From Symbiodinium natans (taxonomy: Eukaryota; Sar; Dinophyceae; Suessiales; Symbiodiniaceae), in NCBI GenBank assembly GCA_905221605.1, contig CAJNDS010002735.1, forward strand, positions 235,523-299,522: 64,000 nucleotides of DNA, read 5' to 3'. The notes under the pieces were generated by a model, which searched no databases, was not told the origin of the DNA, and was given only the letters and a program-made list of their open reading frames with translations. The position numbers and the translations under genes were made by a program. Below, in pieces: positions 1 to 12,354 of the stretch. Position 1 is the first letter of the stretch; each line of letters begins with the position of its first letter.

Positions 1-71
1 CAAAGTTGTTACATGATTGCTTTCGCAGTGTCTGGGAATCACCTGGTTGTTACTGATTGTCTGTTTGTGAG

Positions 72-2889
72 GACGACGGAGATGACGGTAGTCGTCGTCG
101 GCGCAAGGACTGGGGTTGAACAAATACATCGCGATGAGTGGAGGCCCAATGCAAGACAGTACTGCAATGTTGAACCTGCATCCTTTCAGCTGTCGCGCGC
201 CACGTGCTCAGTCCAATTTTATCGCTAACGCGGCTAAGAAGTGCCCCTTTCTCGTGGGGGGGGGGGGCCGGGGGAGGCTGGTGGGGCATGGGGGGAGGGC
301 GTGGGGGGGGGCGGGGGGTCGTGGTGGGGGGGCGCAGCCGGGATTCTCGCATCCACCCCCTGTACCTGGGAGACTCGATACAGGTCGACTACGGGGGGTA
401 TCCATTCGGGCCATAAAAAACTCGGCCCGCGGCCCCACCCACACTGCGCTGTCTGCTTCCTGCCGGTTCGGGATCGGCATTGATGTTTGAGGGCTTCTGT
501 GCTTCGGTTTGAGAATGAAGGGGATTGCTTAGGGTTGTTCAGACTTCTAGGGTTGAGGGGTTGCTTGGGGCTCCTGGGCAGTACAAAAACAGAGAGCTGT
601 GATAATGCAGAGGACGGTTCACATTTTCTTTTGTCAGACAGAGGAATGGAGGATTCCCTATTAAAGATGTAATGGTTTCCTACCAACAATGCTTCTGAGA
701 CGCCAATGATAAACAAATGGTCGGATGACGGCACAATGAAGGACATGTAGAGTCTCGTATGTTTAGTCTGCGAGCCTACTCTGTGGACCTCAGTGCTAGT
801 GTACATTTTTCGCAACAATGCTGAAACTCATCACTGCGTCGCATTTTCTGGGAGTCGCCTGTTGTCCATTTGTGAGGACGACGGAGATGACGGTAGTCGT
901 CGACGAAAGGACTGGGGCTGGGAACATGCCAGACATGCTGGGGAACGTCTGATGCTGCATCAGTGGACGTTCAGTACAAGGTGGCTTCGGTACAGGTATC
1001 TCGCACCCGCATTCCCTCCGTTGTTGTTCGCTTGTCAAGCTCAGCCACAGCGGCGTGCCGGCTGCAATGAGCGTTCGTCCTTCATGTCTCCTCATGCCTG
1101 TTAAGAAGGACGATGATGGATCGCGCCGACGCAAGGACTGGAGCTCGTGCAAATTTGTTACATGACTGCCTTCACATTGTCTGGGAATCACCTGGTCTGT
1201 TCATAAGGATGACGGAGATGACGGTAGTCGTCGACGAAAGGACTGGGGCTGGGAACATGCCAGACATGCTGGGGAATGTCTGATGTGCATCAGTGGACGT
1301 TCAGTACAAGGTGGCTTCGGTACAGGTATCTCGCACCCGCATTCCCTCCGTTGTTGTTCGCTTGTCAAGCTCAGCCACAGCGGCGTGCCGGCTGCAATGA
1401 GCGTTCGTCCTTCATGTCTCCTCATGCCTGTTGAGAAGGACGATGATGGATCGCGCCGACGCAAGGACTGGAGCTCGTGCAAATTTGTTACATGACTTCC
1501 TTCGCATTGTCTGGGAATCACCTGGCGCTGGTCTGTTCATGAGGATGACGGAGATGACGGTAGTCGTCGACGAAAGGACTGGGGCTGGGAACATGCCAGA
1601 CATGCTGGGGAATGTCTGATGTGCATCAGTGGACGTTCAGTACAAGGTGGCTTCGGTACAGGTATCTCGCACCCGCATTCCCTCCGTTGTTGTTCGCTTG
1701 TCAAGCTCAGCCACAGCGGCGTGCCGGCTGCAATGAGCGTTCGTCCTTCATGTCTCCTCATGCCTGTTGAGAAGGACGATGATGGATCGCGCCGACGCAA
1801 GGACTGGAGCTCGTGCAAATTTGTTACATGACTTCCTTCGCATTGTCTGGGAATCACCTGGCGCTGGTCTGTTCATGAGGATGACGGAGATGACGGTAGT
1901 CGTCGACGAAAGGACTGGGGCTGGGAACATGCCAGACATGCTGAGGAATGTCTGATGTGCATCAGTGGACGTTCAGTACAAGGTGGCTTCGGTACAGGTA
2001 TCTCGCACCCGCATTCCCTCCGTTGTTGTTGGCTTGTCAAGCTCAGCTCGGCCACAGCGGCGTGCCGGCTGCAATGGGTGTCCGTCCTTCATGCCCTTTC
2101 ATGTTTGTTGAGAAGGACGATGATGGATCGCGCCGACGCAAGGACTGGAGCTCGTGCAAATTTGTTACATGACTTCCTTCGCATTGTCTGGGAATCACCT
2201 GGCACTGGTCTGTTCATGAGGATGATGGAGATGATGGTAGTCGTCGACGAAAGGACTGGGGCTGGGAACATGCCAGACATGCTGGGGAATGTCTGATGCT
2301 ACATCAGTGGACGTTCAGTACAAGGTGGCTTCGGTACAGGTATCTCGCACCCGCATTCCCTCCGTTGTTGTTCGCTTGTCAAACTCGGCCACAGCGGCGT
2401 GCCGGCTGCAATGGGTGTTCGTCCTTCATGCCCCCTCATGCCTGTTGAGAAGGACGATGATGGATCGCGCCGACGCAAGGACTGGAGCTCGTGCATATTT
2501 GTTGCATGTCTGCCTTCGCATTGTCTGGAAATCACCTGGTCTGTTCATGAGGATGACGGAGATGACGGTAGCCGTCGACGAAAGGACTGGGGCTGCGAAC
2601 ATGCCAGACATGCTGGGGAACGGCTGATGCTGCATCAGTGGACGTTCAGTAAGGAAGGGTCGGTTTAGATATTTGAAGCATACTATCTTGTCTATCTGTT
2701 GCCTACATTCCCTCAGCTTTGTGGGATCAGGGACACGAGGACTGGCTCGTGGATATTTTAAGTGCCTGTATCCCTGTTTTCCAGGGGTCGCGGAGGGAAG
2801 ATCTTTCGTCGGTCGAGAAACCCATGTCTTTGCGTCATTGATGAGTGTGGAGGACGATGATTCGTCACGACGCCGGCGCAAGGACATGG
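72..2889 (+). CDS. Putative array of micro-exons encoding D/E-rich then R/K-rich peptide
   Basis: Thirteen short segments are preceded by AG and followed by GT, GC or GA at one fixed position. They start at 72, 877, 1109, 1208, 1439, 1544, 1775, 1880, 2116, 2221, 2453, 2552 and 2853. They encode DDGDDGSRRRKDW (A type), DDDGSRRRKDW (B type), DDGDDGSRRRRKDW (at 72) and DDDSSRRRRKDM (at 2853). A and B types use different synonymous codons, including AGT versus TCG for the same Ser and CGT-CGA-CGA versus CGC-CGA-CGC for Arg. Taking AG|GA as acceptor and G|GY, G|GA or A|GC as donor, lengths are 43, 40, 34 and 37 nt, all 3n+1. I do not recognise the protein, and the partner exons are not identified. 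The array could also be decayed duplicates with only one copy in use. What is seen is the conserved peptide; that it is spliced is inference. Confidence 0.4.
241..345. repeat. G-rich tract
   Basis: Runs of 4-10 G separated by short spacers, mixed with GGGGCATGG-type interruptions. It is the cause of the Gly/Pro-rich open frames on both strands here. It has G-quadruplex potential on the + strand. No gene is supported. Confidence 0.75.
844..2650. repeat. Tandem array, unit about 336 bp
   Basis: Successive A segments start at 877, 1208, 1544, 1880, 2221 and 2552, so spacings are 331, 336, 336, 341 and 331 bp. Each unit holds one A and one B micro-exon-like segment plus about 260 bp of spacer, which is highly similar between copies. 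The middle units are almost identical and the edge units are more diverged, as expected for unequal crossing-over. The upstream flank of an A segment recurs alone at about 1-71, so an older fragment of the array lies at the window edge. Confidence 0.9.
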
Positions 2890-5430
2890 GAGTCACAAGC
2901 TCCCAGTCCTGCACAGCTTTGCACATCTCTGCGCAGCTTTTGGGTCAGGACTACTCCGATTGATCGGCATACAGGCCAACAACAGGCAGCCCATCAGAGC
3001 TCCCATCCCCGACCCTCTCCGACCCCTGCAACTGCAGAGTGGGATTCCCATGCACTTCTGGAGGCGGCGGATGCGTGCATCCTCCCATGTGCTGAGCGAG
3101 TTGATGCCCCGAACAGCGGGCATGCCCGGTGTATGCCCCGTGTAGACAGGGTCTGATCTGGTTCCAACCTTGAAGTCTTGCAGCAAGTTTCGGCCTAGTT
3201 TGGGCATGTCTCTGGCGCGCAGCCGAGCGAGTTGGGGCTTTTAAGGAGACCGAATTTTAGGGATGTGCTTCGCTTTACCGTAGATGCGCTCTGCCAGGCC
3301 TAGGTCTCGCGACCATAGCGACTGTAGTCTTGTCAGTGCCTTATCGGTTGTGCCCTGGCAGGGCCCCGGCACCTCCTCTTAGAGGAAGCTGCCAATGAAT
3401 TTTCTTGCAGTTTTTGGAGGGCTTCAAGTCCAGGATTTTGCACAACTGAGCCTCACCAGATTGGACGGATGCAAGTCGCAGTCGCTGTGGATCTCTGCGA
3501 TGACTTCACGCAAGGATCTCATATTTTCTCTTGGCCCACTTCTGGTCGGCAGGTTGTGCAGACGCTCCCGATGCAACATGTCAGCAGACTGCTCGTCGTG
3601 CTCGGAAGTTGTCACCACACCGAAACCCGTGGTTAATTCGTGCATAGACGCACAGCAGCGGAGTCGCAAGACGAGGCCTGATGGGTCCGAGTCCGCATCG
3701 ATGTAGCCGCCTGTGCTGATTTGATCTGATTTGTCTCAAGTTGGGCGTACCACTTGCAGCTTCCCTAGCTGTACTCTCCGATGCCAACAGCAGATTGCTT
3801 GTGGCCCGGTGCGCCACCGAAAAAGCCACGAAGCTTTGGCCTCAGCTTCAATGCCTCGAATAGGCTTCGAGACACGCCCGGAAAGCCCTCGATTCCTGAA
3901 TGTGCGTGCCAAGATGTGCCAAGGCAACACTCTGTCGGTAGAGGTACACAAGTTCTAGACCTCCTTCAGTGTCTGCAGCTCTGCTATGGCATCGCGGGCA
4001 GGTGCAGGTTGCTGCATGGGGATGTGATACTTCCGGTGCAAATGTACCGTCTCGTCCCAACGCACTTGTCTCCAGCATGATTGGGTGTCTCTTGGCAGTG
4101 GAGATGAACCTCAATGTCTTTGCATTCCGCAGTTCCATCCTGTTCTTTATGCTAGGAACATCCACCGGGATCACTGCGAGCCACAGCCTGGACAGCGAAA
4201 GACCCACATGTGCATTATTGTGCATTCTGGCAGAGCAAATTAGCAGCACTACCTGGCACTACCTCCCATTCCCAAAATTCAAACTTGAGAACTGCACATC
4301 CGAACAGAAGGTGGTCTCACACGCATGGCTACTGTGATTTTTGCACATTTCGGGGCGAGCGGCGTTGCGCTCGCTCTTCGTTATCAGCGCTGCGCTCAGG
4401 AATTCATTAGAAAGTGTATAAACTTCAGTTTCGGGGATGCCCTGCTGCAATGTTCCGTTTGCTGGCCTGCTTGTCTTCAATGTGGTTTTCATGTCTTTCT
4501 TTGTGTTCAGGCCCGTACGATAACGACTTCCTGCAGAAAGAACCCTGTCCGATACCCCATTCCAAGCAAGAAAGTACGAAATAAAGGGCAGCGGAAGTCG
4601 ACAATCGACCAGTGTGTTCGGGACACAACCACCTTAAAAAGGTACTGCATGCCCCTTCATCTGTTTTGATTGTTTAAAAGCCATATGCCCTTTTTGGATC
4701 TCCGACCCGCGGACTTGAGCATCTCTTGTCGTGTCCAGAACTCGGCCTGCGTTGCGCTGCGCCGCGAGATGTGAGGGCCTCAGCATATGCCCCAGCATGC
4801 CTATGATTCTGCCTGCTCGAATAGTCGCTGACGTGTGGATGTGTGAGGCCAACATCGTTTTCTATTTAAGGGTTGTTGGGGTCTTGGAGGGAAAGGGCCT
4901 TGTGAAGCGGTTGCCAGGCTACTTGGGCATCTCCCGCTGCCTCTGCTGCCGAAGAAATGAAATTTCCGAAAGCCCCGCGCCACAGCGGCGCTGCGCTGGC
5001 ATCAAGTGGTGCCCAGCACAAGTTTCACGAGTGCTTGATGCGTTATGCGGGGCGTGCAGCCTGATCATACACTTAACCTCCGGTGGATTTTGCTTCGAGT
5101 CTGCACAAATCTGCACAACATGGCCGTCTTCGTACCTGAATGCCTCAACGGTGCTGTGAGCGGCGTTGAAATCAGTAACGGCGCTGCGCATCTTTCGCCA
5201 GGGGTCATCCTGCCACCCATCGCCAGTTTTGTTTGCAGGAAGGTCCTTCTGCGCGGTTATCAGGGATGTGCGAGCGCAAAAACTGATTTCTCACAAGGCT
5301 GTCCTTCACAAATGGCCCTCGATGGTGAAACGAGTTAGACACTATGACTCTGACGTCTAACGTGAGAATCCTGACATGCGGAAATGGATCACATATGCGC
5401 AGCCAACCGCAGGACGCCTCTCAGAAGATC
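2890..5430. other. Stretch with no recognisable gene
   Basis: Ordinary-composition sequence. Open frames on both strands are short, none shows a family motif, and no exon chain could be built. Around 3.4-4.3 kb several frames overlap on both strands, which is typical of GC-rich non-coding DNA. Exons of a rapidly evolving protein could be missed. Confidence 0.5.
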
Positions 5431-5439
5431 ATCAGTTTT

Positions 5440-5525
5440 CCTAAGCCCTAAACCTTACCAAAACCCTAAACTTTAAACCTTGAACCCTAAGCCCTAAGCC
5501 GCCTAAGCCCTAAACCCAAAACCCG
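5440..5525. repeat. Degenerate telomere-like CCCTAAA block
   Basis: About ten imperfect copies of CCCTAAA/CCCTAAG-type heptamers, interrupted by ACC and TTT variants. This is an internal block of the plant/dinoflagellate telomere motif, far from any end visible here. Confidence 0.8.
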
Positions 5526-6477
5526 CAGAGCTGGAGGTACTGGTTCCACCTGGCGATGCAGGTGGCATTTGCCTTCCGCGAGGCGCTCGTGGTTTCGGCG
5601 CTGAGGTGGGACTGGGCAGCTTGGGTCGCACGTACTTGGAGGGGTAATTATAACCCCAATTATGAAGGATCCCCTTTTTCATACGGACCCCAATAAGGTA
5701 CTCCTACTTTCGTACACTCCCACCCCCTGACCAGTGCCCGTGGGCTGACTTGTAATGTCAGGAGCTTCTGTTTGTTCACGCCGCGTCGTGGCTGACCATT
5801 CTGAATCTTGGCATAGTCCTGTAACATGCGATTCAAGAATGTTTTTGCACGCGATGAGCAATTTCAACTCAGCGGACAGAGTGCAAGATGCAAGGATAGC
5901 CACCCGAGAGGCAGGAATCCGGGGTACCTTTTGACGGTGGTGCCAGCAAACGGCTAGCACATGCACCAGTACAGGTTTTGCAGTTGTGCACTTGGTCAGT
6001 CAGCTTGCAGATTTCTCAGCTCGCACGGCATGTGTCGGATGTTCGCGGAAGTGGAGTCAATGCGACGCTTTGAATCGCGTCGCAGGTCTGGCTCTTCTCC
6101 GGGATCCGCGAGGGCTCCGACAAGCGGAAAGTAGCAGTGGACGGACTCCTTGACATGCTGCTACTTCCGGTGTCTCTGCATTCGGAGCAGATGTCTTTGG
6201 GTCTCTGACGTGAAGGAATTGTTTGGGAGGCGCACTGGGTTCTGGGCAGCAGATGCCGAGGTTAACATCATCTTCTTCTGTGCCGTGTGCGTTCGCGTGC
6301 TGAGACTTCAGCCAGACACGCAAATGGGAAAGATGCCCCGATGCATTGACTTGCATTGATCATTGAGGCAACGAATCCCAAACTATCCCAGGGGTTCAAT
6401 GTGCCATCACCCGTAAGTTGGCATGATTGAGTCTTTGCCAGTAGCAGCTGGGGCATCCGTCTTTTGCACCCCCGAGG

Positions 6478-6615
6478 ATGGTTCCAGTGATCATCGAAAG
6501 TGGCGACATTTACGAAGCCTTCGCGCTGTGGTCGGTGCTTGTTCTCTTCGTCAAGGCGCGACGATTAGAGGTTTCTTTGGAGCGACGCGGCGCGGCTCTC
6601 CGAAAGCTCCTCAAG
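6478..6615 (+). CDS. Possible membrane-protein exon (TMEM184/OST-alpha-like)
   Basis: An open segment after CCCGAG|G reads MVPVIIESGDIYEAFALWS followed by VLVLFVKARRLEVSLERRG and a stop. The combination of a hydrophobic helix with D-x-YEA-F-x-L-W recalls the conserved D-x-YEA-[FY]-x-[IL]-Y core of TMEM184/OST-alpha membrane proteins. This is a motif-level resemblance only. No other exon of such a protein was securely found, although hydrophobic frames lie at about 6980-7030. The end is probably a splice donor before the stop at 6616. It is either a fragment or one exon of a divergent gene. Confidence 0.3.
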
Positions 6616-6904
6616 TGATACTTGAACACCCACAGAACTCATGGACTCATGGAATGTCATACAGAGGCTACAGCGTGAAAGCTGGGAAGCCTGATTTGCT
6701 CGAAGGTGGTGCAGGCTGAGATGGCGGGCAGCCACTCCAACGCCATGAGCTCGTTCAGGCTCCTTCCGAATTGAACACCCCTTGATACTTGTACCCAAAG
6801 CAACATCAACGGAGCTGACAGGTCCTTCAAGTCGATCAGCCTCCAGGGTGTCAAAGCCTGGGTCTTCATTCAGTCGGCCGCGGTAGTGTTGCCGCTTGGG
6901 CTCT

Positions 6905-6965
6905 GCTTTGGGCGGGGAGGGTGGGGGAAGGCGGGGAAGGCGGGGGAAGGCTGGGGGGGGGGGGC
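6905..6965. repeat. G-rich tract
   Basis: GGGGAAGGCGGGG-type repeats ending in a long G run. Low complexity, with no coding support. Confidence 0.7.
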
Positions 6966-7190
6966 CTGCAAATCCGAGGAAGCTTATTCTTCAAGGCATC
7001 GTGGCTGTCTATGTCCCGACCTTCTGCTACTGGGCTTCGAAGTCCTGCACGAGCTGCGAGAAGCTTTATGAGGAGAGAAGGGGTTGCCTCCATGAGCACA
7101 AGTTGACAAGTGTCTGAACTGTCTGCCCTGTGAAAGGAGAACGTCGCCATTGCTCTGTCTGCTGTAACTTTCCTGCTTTGTCCCTCGCAG

Positions 7191-7493
7191 CAGTTCAGCT
7201 CCAATTCACATGCAGCTCTGAGAGCTGCGGACGAATTAAGAGACTCGGATTCACAGCTCAGGCTCCTTCGCCATCATGTTTGTGTTCTACTTTGAGTCTG
7301 GGTACCGGCATCACTTGGAGAAGACGGAGCCCTTGCGAGGATCTTAGAGGGTCTTGGAGTCTCAGAGATTCTCTGCGTCCTCACTGCCTCACCCGAGCTC
7401 AAAGCACAAGCCGCTGAGGTGGAAGTTCCTGGGCGTGAAAGGCCGGGGGAGACTCGAAAGATAGGCCAGAGATTCGGGTCTTCCCTCTGAAGG
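7191..7493 (+). CDS. Two putative exons of a helical, charged protein
   Basis: The segment 7191-7277 follows CCTCGCAG and is followed by GT. It reads QFSSNSHAALRAADELR then DSDSQLRLLRHH, exactly 29 codons. From about 7311 another open stretch reads SLGEDGALARILEGLGVSE, then a second amphipathic part ending near EVEVPGRERPGETRK. Both have the alternating charged/hydrophobic pattern of alpha-helical protein, and the neighbouring frames do not. The family is not recognised. The splice between them does not keep frame at the obvious sites, so boundaries are uncertain. Confidence 0.35.
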
Positions 7494-8361
7494 CATCGTG
7501 TCCGTGACCTACTTCCAGTGGCTGGTGATCTCCGCCCTCGCCTCACCATTGAAATGGACTGGCAACCAAGTCTACCTTTTCCACTGCAGCTTGGACTACC
7601 TTTGGAGGCTGCTAGGGTAGGGAAGCGAGAATCTGTGGACTGCCAGTACCCATGCGCGACGTCGACGACGCCCACCACTTGTTCCTTTCTGTCTTCCGTT
7701 TCTATGTTCGGAATCTGGTTTTTGACAGCAGCCGGGCGCATCAGCTGTGCATTCTTGTACGATGCTGAAGCCGCGCGCGATGGAAAAGCTTTAGTGGCAA
7801 GTGACACACGACCTCGGAGCGGTCGAGATACCAGAACTGTGTGCCATGGGCCTCACCCAAGCTGAGCGTGCTAGCTTCTTGGATTCTTGCAGGGCGGCTT
7901 GACACAGGCGGCGAAAGATTCTCACTGCCCAGGAGAGGAGCAAGCCCAGAGCAGGTCGAATGCAGAGAGCAACCAGCAAGAGGGTGCCGGGCATCGTTGT
8001 CGGCCGCGTGATTGGAAGGGCTCGGAGGAAGCAAGCCACAAGGGAACTTGGGTGAGGATCCTGAATCTGGGCCCTGCCCCCATGGCACGGTCAACCTAAC
8101 CCTAGAACCTCCCTTCCTTGCCAGCCCGGCTGTGTTTAAGAATTTAGCCATTCAGCCCTGCAGACCTCGAAGCGCGTCGAACCTTTATGTCGTTGCCTCT
8201 GCTCGAACATCTTGGGTCGTCCTCAAATTGCGTTGCCGCCTTGCATGCAGCTCCCTAAGGCGGCCGCCCTTAAGGAAAGTGATATATACTGCCTTAGGGT
8301 GCTCATGGATTCGCCTGCTTGGGCATGCCGGAAACCACAAGATGACTTCGGTTTTCAGTTT

Positions 8362-8465
8362 TAGCCAGGGTTTAGGATTTTTTGGGCTCAGGGGTTTAGG
8401 GGTGTAGGGTTTAGGGTTTAGGGTACGTTTGGGGTTTAGGGTGTAGGGTTTAGGGTTCAGGTTCC
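8362..8465. repeat. TTTAGGG telomere-like block
   Basis: Multiple TTTAGGG, GTGTAGGG and TTTAGGA units in the G-rich orientation. The orientation is opposite to the block at 5.44 kb. Interstitial, degenerate. Confidence 0.85.
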
Positions 8466-8762
8466 GATGCTGAGGCATGCTCTACGCATTCTGGATGCCG
8501 CTGCTTGCACTGGTGCATACGTTCCTGGTCACTCGGATCGTGGGCTGAAGTGCAGACACGAAGCCTTTTTGGAAGCCGAGCTTCATGTGAGGATGGAAGG
8601 TGTTTTTTGGATAAATCGCCTGGGCTTAAGTTTTGGGGTTCATAGCGCTGAGATGTGGGAGGATTGGGGCGGGGGACAAGATGTGTTCATAGATGATGTC
8701 AAGGATGTCAACATGCCTTGCTTGGCAGATGGGATCATGCTTGCTCATGTTTCATATTCTTT

Positions 8763-9411
8763 AGGCCCGGGTCGGTGCTGGAACGGGCTGTCTGTAGACG
8801 AGCCGAGGCCTACCCATTTTATACTCTTCGCAACTCCGAGTCGGACTGGTTAGGGGGTTTTATTGTCATTGCCTCATGCTTTCATGGCACAAAGCTGGAA
8901 CCTGATCTTGATGCATAGTCTGATGTTGCAACTCCCAACAGTTCGGCTCAGGGAACTTCTGAACCCGATCCAGAATTTCGGCAGTTTCTCTGGCGAGGAC
9001 CTGGCTCCCTGGTTGGTGGCCTGGCTGAAGACGCTTGGGGTTGGCGAGGAGCGTGCCGAGGCCTGACAAATGCTCAGTCCGAAGCTTCGGAATCTTCCGG
9101 AGATCCCTGTCAGGAGTGTCTCACGCCTTCCACGCCCTCCCTGCCGTCGATCTCAGGAACGATTGACGGCATCAGGGCCGCAGTGTATGGGCATTTTCCC
9201 GGGTTCAGAGGAGGCTTGCAAGCTGCAGCTGCGAAAAGGGCTTTGGCACAAGAACTCCAATCCCAATGTGCTGGGCCTTTTGAGGTCGCGCAGATGTGCT
9301 CCTGGACCAGGCTTCCAGTGGAGAAGTGCGAAGCGTCAGCCGTGCCTTGGGTCTACGAGTCGGGTTTCAGTAAGGGCTTAGGTATTCTCGATCAAGGAAG
9401 GCTAGGAGTCT
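8763..9411 (+). CDS. Hypothetical exons, protein of unknown function
   Basis: A stretch of 164 codons with no internal stop (about 8920-9411) follows GATGCATAG, a good acceptor. It has no start Met, as expected for an internal or last exon. The translation begins SDVATPNSSAQGTSEPDPEF, has a Ser/Pro/Asp-rich linker with CQECLTPSTPS, then a helical part with AAAAKRALAQELQSQCAG. A shorter open part upstream (about 8766-8852) reads RPGSVLERAVCRRAEAYP and then FYTLRNSESDWLG. Composition is protein-like, but no domain was recognised. It ends at a TAG. Confidence 0.35.
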
Positions 9412-10631
9412 AGGCACAAGAAGTCCATGAGTCAAACTCTCTACGATCTCTGCTGCTGCGGCCTAGGCGTATCATCAGAGCTGCTTTCCCATCCAGCTTC
9501 TTCCAAATGGCAGCTGCTGCTCTACTTCATAGTAGCTGTGCTGTCCTGCGCGGCAGCTGGACGGCACTGAGGAGGGTGCAGAACTCAAGTGTAGTTCGAA
9601 GTTGATGAGGGCTGGTGTTGAGCTTGCCCTTAGCCGCCTAGGTTTGACTGCAAAAGCCGCAATAGCTAGAGTTGGCGGAGGCACCAGCAAACTCAGCAAC
9701 AGCCAGCACTTTGCCAGCATGCAGCGCGCAAGTCCGATCTGCAACGCTGCCAACTCCAAACCGAGGCAAGCTCCAAGGCGCTTCTGACAGTCCTCCCAGC
9801 CAGCGCAGCGCCCTTCGAGGCCGAGTTTGCACGTGAAACCGATGAAACAGGGCAGGCACAGTGTTCTGGGGCTGCCCGGGACAGGGTCTGTGGAAAGTTT
9901 GAAAGCGTCCACAGTCGAAGCAACAGTCCCTAGCTTTGCTGTGTCAGGATCCGCTCCGCAACATCTCCTGTGCAGGCCCTGTGGAGTGAGGGGACTGCGC
10001 ACTAAGAGACCCAAGGGGGCGCACCCACGACGCACGCACGCGCCAACATCCAGCAGCACCAGTGTAGCACCTCGTGTTCCCCATACACGCAGAAGTTCGG
10101 CCGTATCAGCCCTTCTGTCAGGACAGGGAGATTTGGCACACTTCCTGCTCAACCGCCAGGACATCACGGGACCCCCCCATGTCCTTTGGGGTCATGGACG
10201 TATTGCATCACTTGTGACGTTTGGGTCAGGACTTGCACTTTGCAATGCTGAATGACACGGCCGAACGATGGCATCAAACTGAGGCATTCTGCAAGAGACC
10301 TTCCTGATGTTTGTGTCCCCAAAGTCCTGCGCACAATGCTCAAAATGCTTCTCAAACTGACTGAGGTCTTCTCCGGGGGTTGCCGGTGCCTGGCTGCCCC
10401 TCTGTTCAGCCACCCCCTTGGGCTGCGCACCAGGCCTGTAAAGCCAAGGAAAGGAAGGGAGGTATAATAGAGGCCCTGCGTGATGCGCCTCCACACCGTG
10501 TCTTCTTCTGGGCAGGTCATTTCGCAGATCGCCGTCCACCTTCGGTGGGCTGCTCCGCTGAAGGTGCACTCGGGGCCGGGCAGGGTCGGGCCAACACCCA
10601 ACTCATGGCGTTATGAGCCCAGCCTCAAGCC

Positions 10632-12112
10632 ACCGTCAGGAGTCTACACGTGGAGTGGATCATGCAGTGCAATTTCCTGTGGAGCTCCCCCCCACCTGCC
10701 GCATGCGGTTCCACGCATGCACGCCTTTTGGCAGAAAGTCGCAGGATGTTGAGGGAAACTGGCGGCTATTTGGTGACACATCAATACCAGTTTAATACCT
10801 GTTACGGGATGGGAGTGTGTAGAAATGCGTTCGGAGCTCCACCTTTTTCAGCTTGAAGATGCTTTTTGCCTGGGACTGAGAGTGCCAAGAGCCTGCACTG
10901 GGCGATAGCGTCGGAAGAGTTTCTGGGAAGCTGGTTCAGCTGGTGGTCAGATGGGATGCGCTCCATTCTCACAAGTGATAGGGGAGGCGTGAGCAGGGCA
11001 ATCAACAATCTGTCAATGGGTGGAAGCCTGCTTATCGGGGCAGTTCACACAACCAAACCAAAAGCTCTCCTTGTTCCAATCTAAGTGAAGCCATCACTCC
11101 ATTCACAGAGTCAGCAAGCAAAACACAGCTGTGGAGAATGAAGGGTGCCAATCATGTTGGAAATGTCGGGGCCAGTCCATTCATTTCACGTGGAGCAAAC
11201 CGCAAACCAAGCACTGCTCTGAGGACATTGAGCGGCAGAACTGGACCTATGGCGTCACAATTCACTACGACTGTGCGGTGGGCTCAGCCTTAGCTTTGGC
11301 ATACGGTAAAGGGAGCTAAAGTGGGGCCACATATCAGACAAGTGATGCGCTTGACTCTCCAGCCGAAGGACAAGCCTGGATATCGTGGTGATTTGAGTGC
11401 CGTGTGCAACCTGACCGGGTCTCCCGGCGTGCGATTCCCCATACATCCAGAGAGGTAATCAGATGCCCTCAAACTCCGAAGCAAACCATAATTGGGCCTT
11501 GTCCCATGCCTTGTTCCATGCAGTCTTTGCCCAGGACCTGGGTGGTCCATGGCTCCTGCGTGGAAGTGACATGTGGCACCCCTCCCGAGGAGTCTATTCT
11601 AATCTAAGGGAGTGTGCAAGGGCATGTGGAGATGGACGTGGCGGCATGTGGCCCGTCTTTATGACGTTGCGGCCGCGGAGCTTTCACACATGCACAGTGC
11701 AGCAGCAGAATGTAGCAAAAGCGCAACAGTCATTCTGAGACACAGGCCAAGCTGCAAGCTGTTCTGGCATTAGACTTGCTTTCCCATCCGCAGGACGTCC
11801 CGCATGCTCATGCTGTCTTGGACCCCAGTCGCGGCAACGTCAGCACAGGTGCCCCAGATTGTCAGCAGATGGAGCAGGCCAGCAAAAGCACCCCGCCCTT
11901 TTGCAAGGCATGGTGGTCCGGTACCAGTGTGACGAGATGTACAACGGAACCCCTACAGCAACGTGTGGAGACGATGGCATGTACATAAAATCAGGCCCCA
12001 GCCTGCAGTGTCTGCTTGTTCTTCGACTCCACTCCCACCCTCTATGACACGAGGCCGCTGCCGTCGAGAATGCAGTGCGCCACCAGCTGTCCCGCAGCCT
12101 GGCAGAAGTAGG
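10632..12112 (+). CDS. CCP/sushi-domain exon cluster I
   Basis: Several short frames carry the complement-control-protein (sushi) pattern: CG-x-PP-x-x-P near the start, G-x-x-[VI]-x-Y-x-C in the middle, then C-x-DG-x-[WY]. Seen are WSGSCSAISCGAPPHLPHAV (about 10650-10713), YGVTIHYDCAVG (about 11249-11284), WVVHGSCVEVTCGTPP (about 11548-11588), ACGDGRGGMW (about 11621-11651), DVPHAHAVLD (about 11798), MVVRYQCDEMYNGTPTATCG (about 11906-11970) followed by DDGMY, and GRCRRECSAPPAVPQPG (about 12054-12106). The order start-middle-end repeats, so about four CCP modules split by introns are likely. CCP modules are extracellular binding domains with two disulphides. Whether this is one intact gene or decaying copies cannot be decided, and no signal peptide or transmembrane exon was identified. 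Confidence 0.55.
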
Positions 12113-12354
12113 GCGTGCGTCTTTGCTTCCTTTCTAAAACATGCTGTGTTTTTGCCGAGGCACGCTGCTCCGAGGCACGATCGTGGTCGAACGTGCATCG
12201 AATCTCTCTTGTCGCATACCATATACGATTCAAAATGTATGGTACTGTATAGTTCGATATGTAGTGTTCTACATCGTCTGAGATCTACAATGATGTATTT
12301 GACCGATCCTGATCCCAGTGGCCCAAGCTCTGCATTTGTGCCAAGAGCACCAAG

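Noticed and set aside
9475-10167. 230-codon minus-strand open frame
   Set aside because: No motif, overlapped by open + frames of similar quality, and opposite to all recognised genes.
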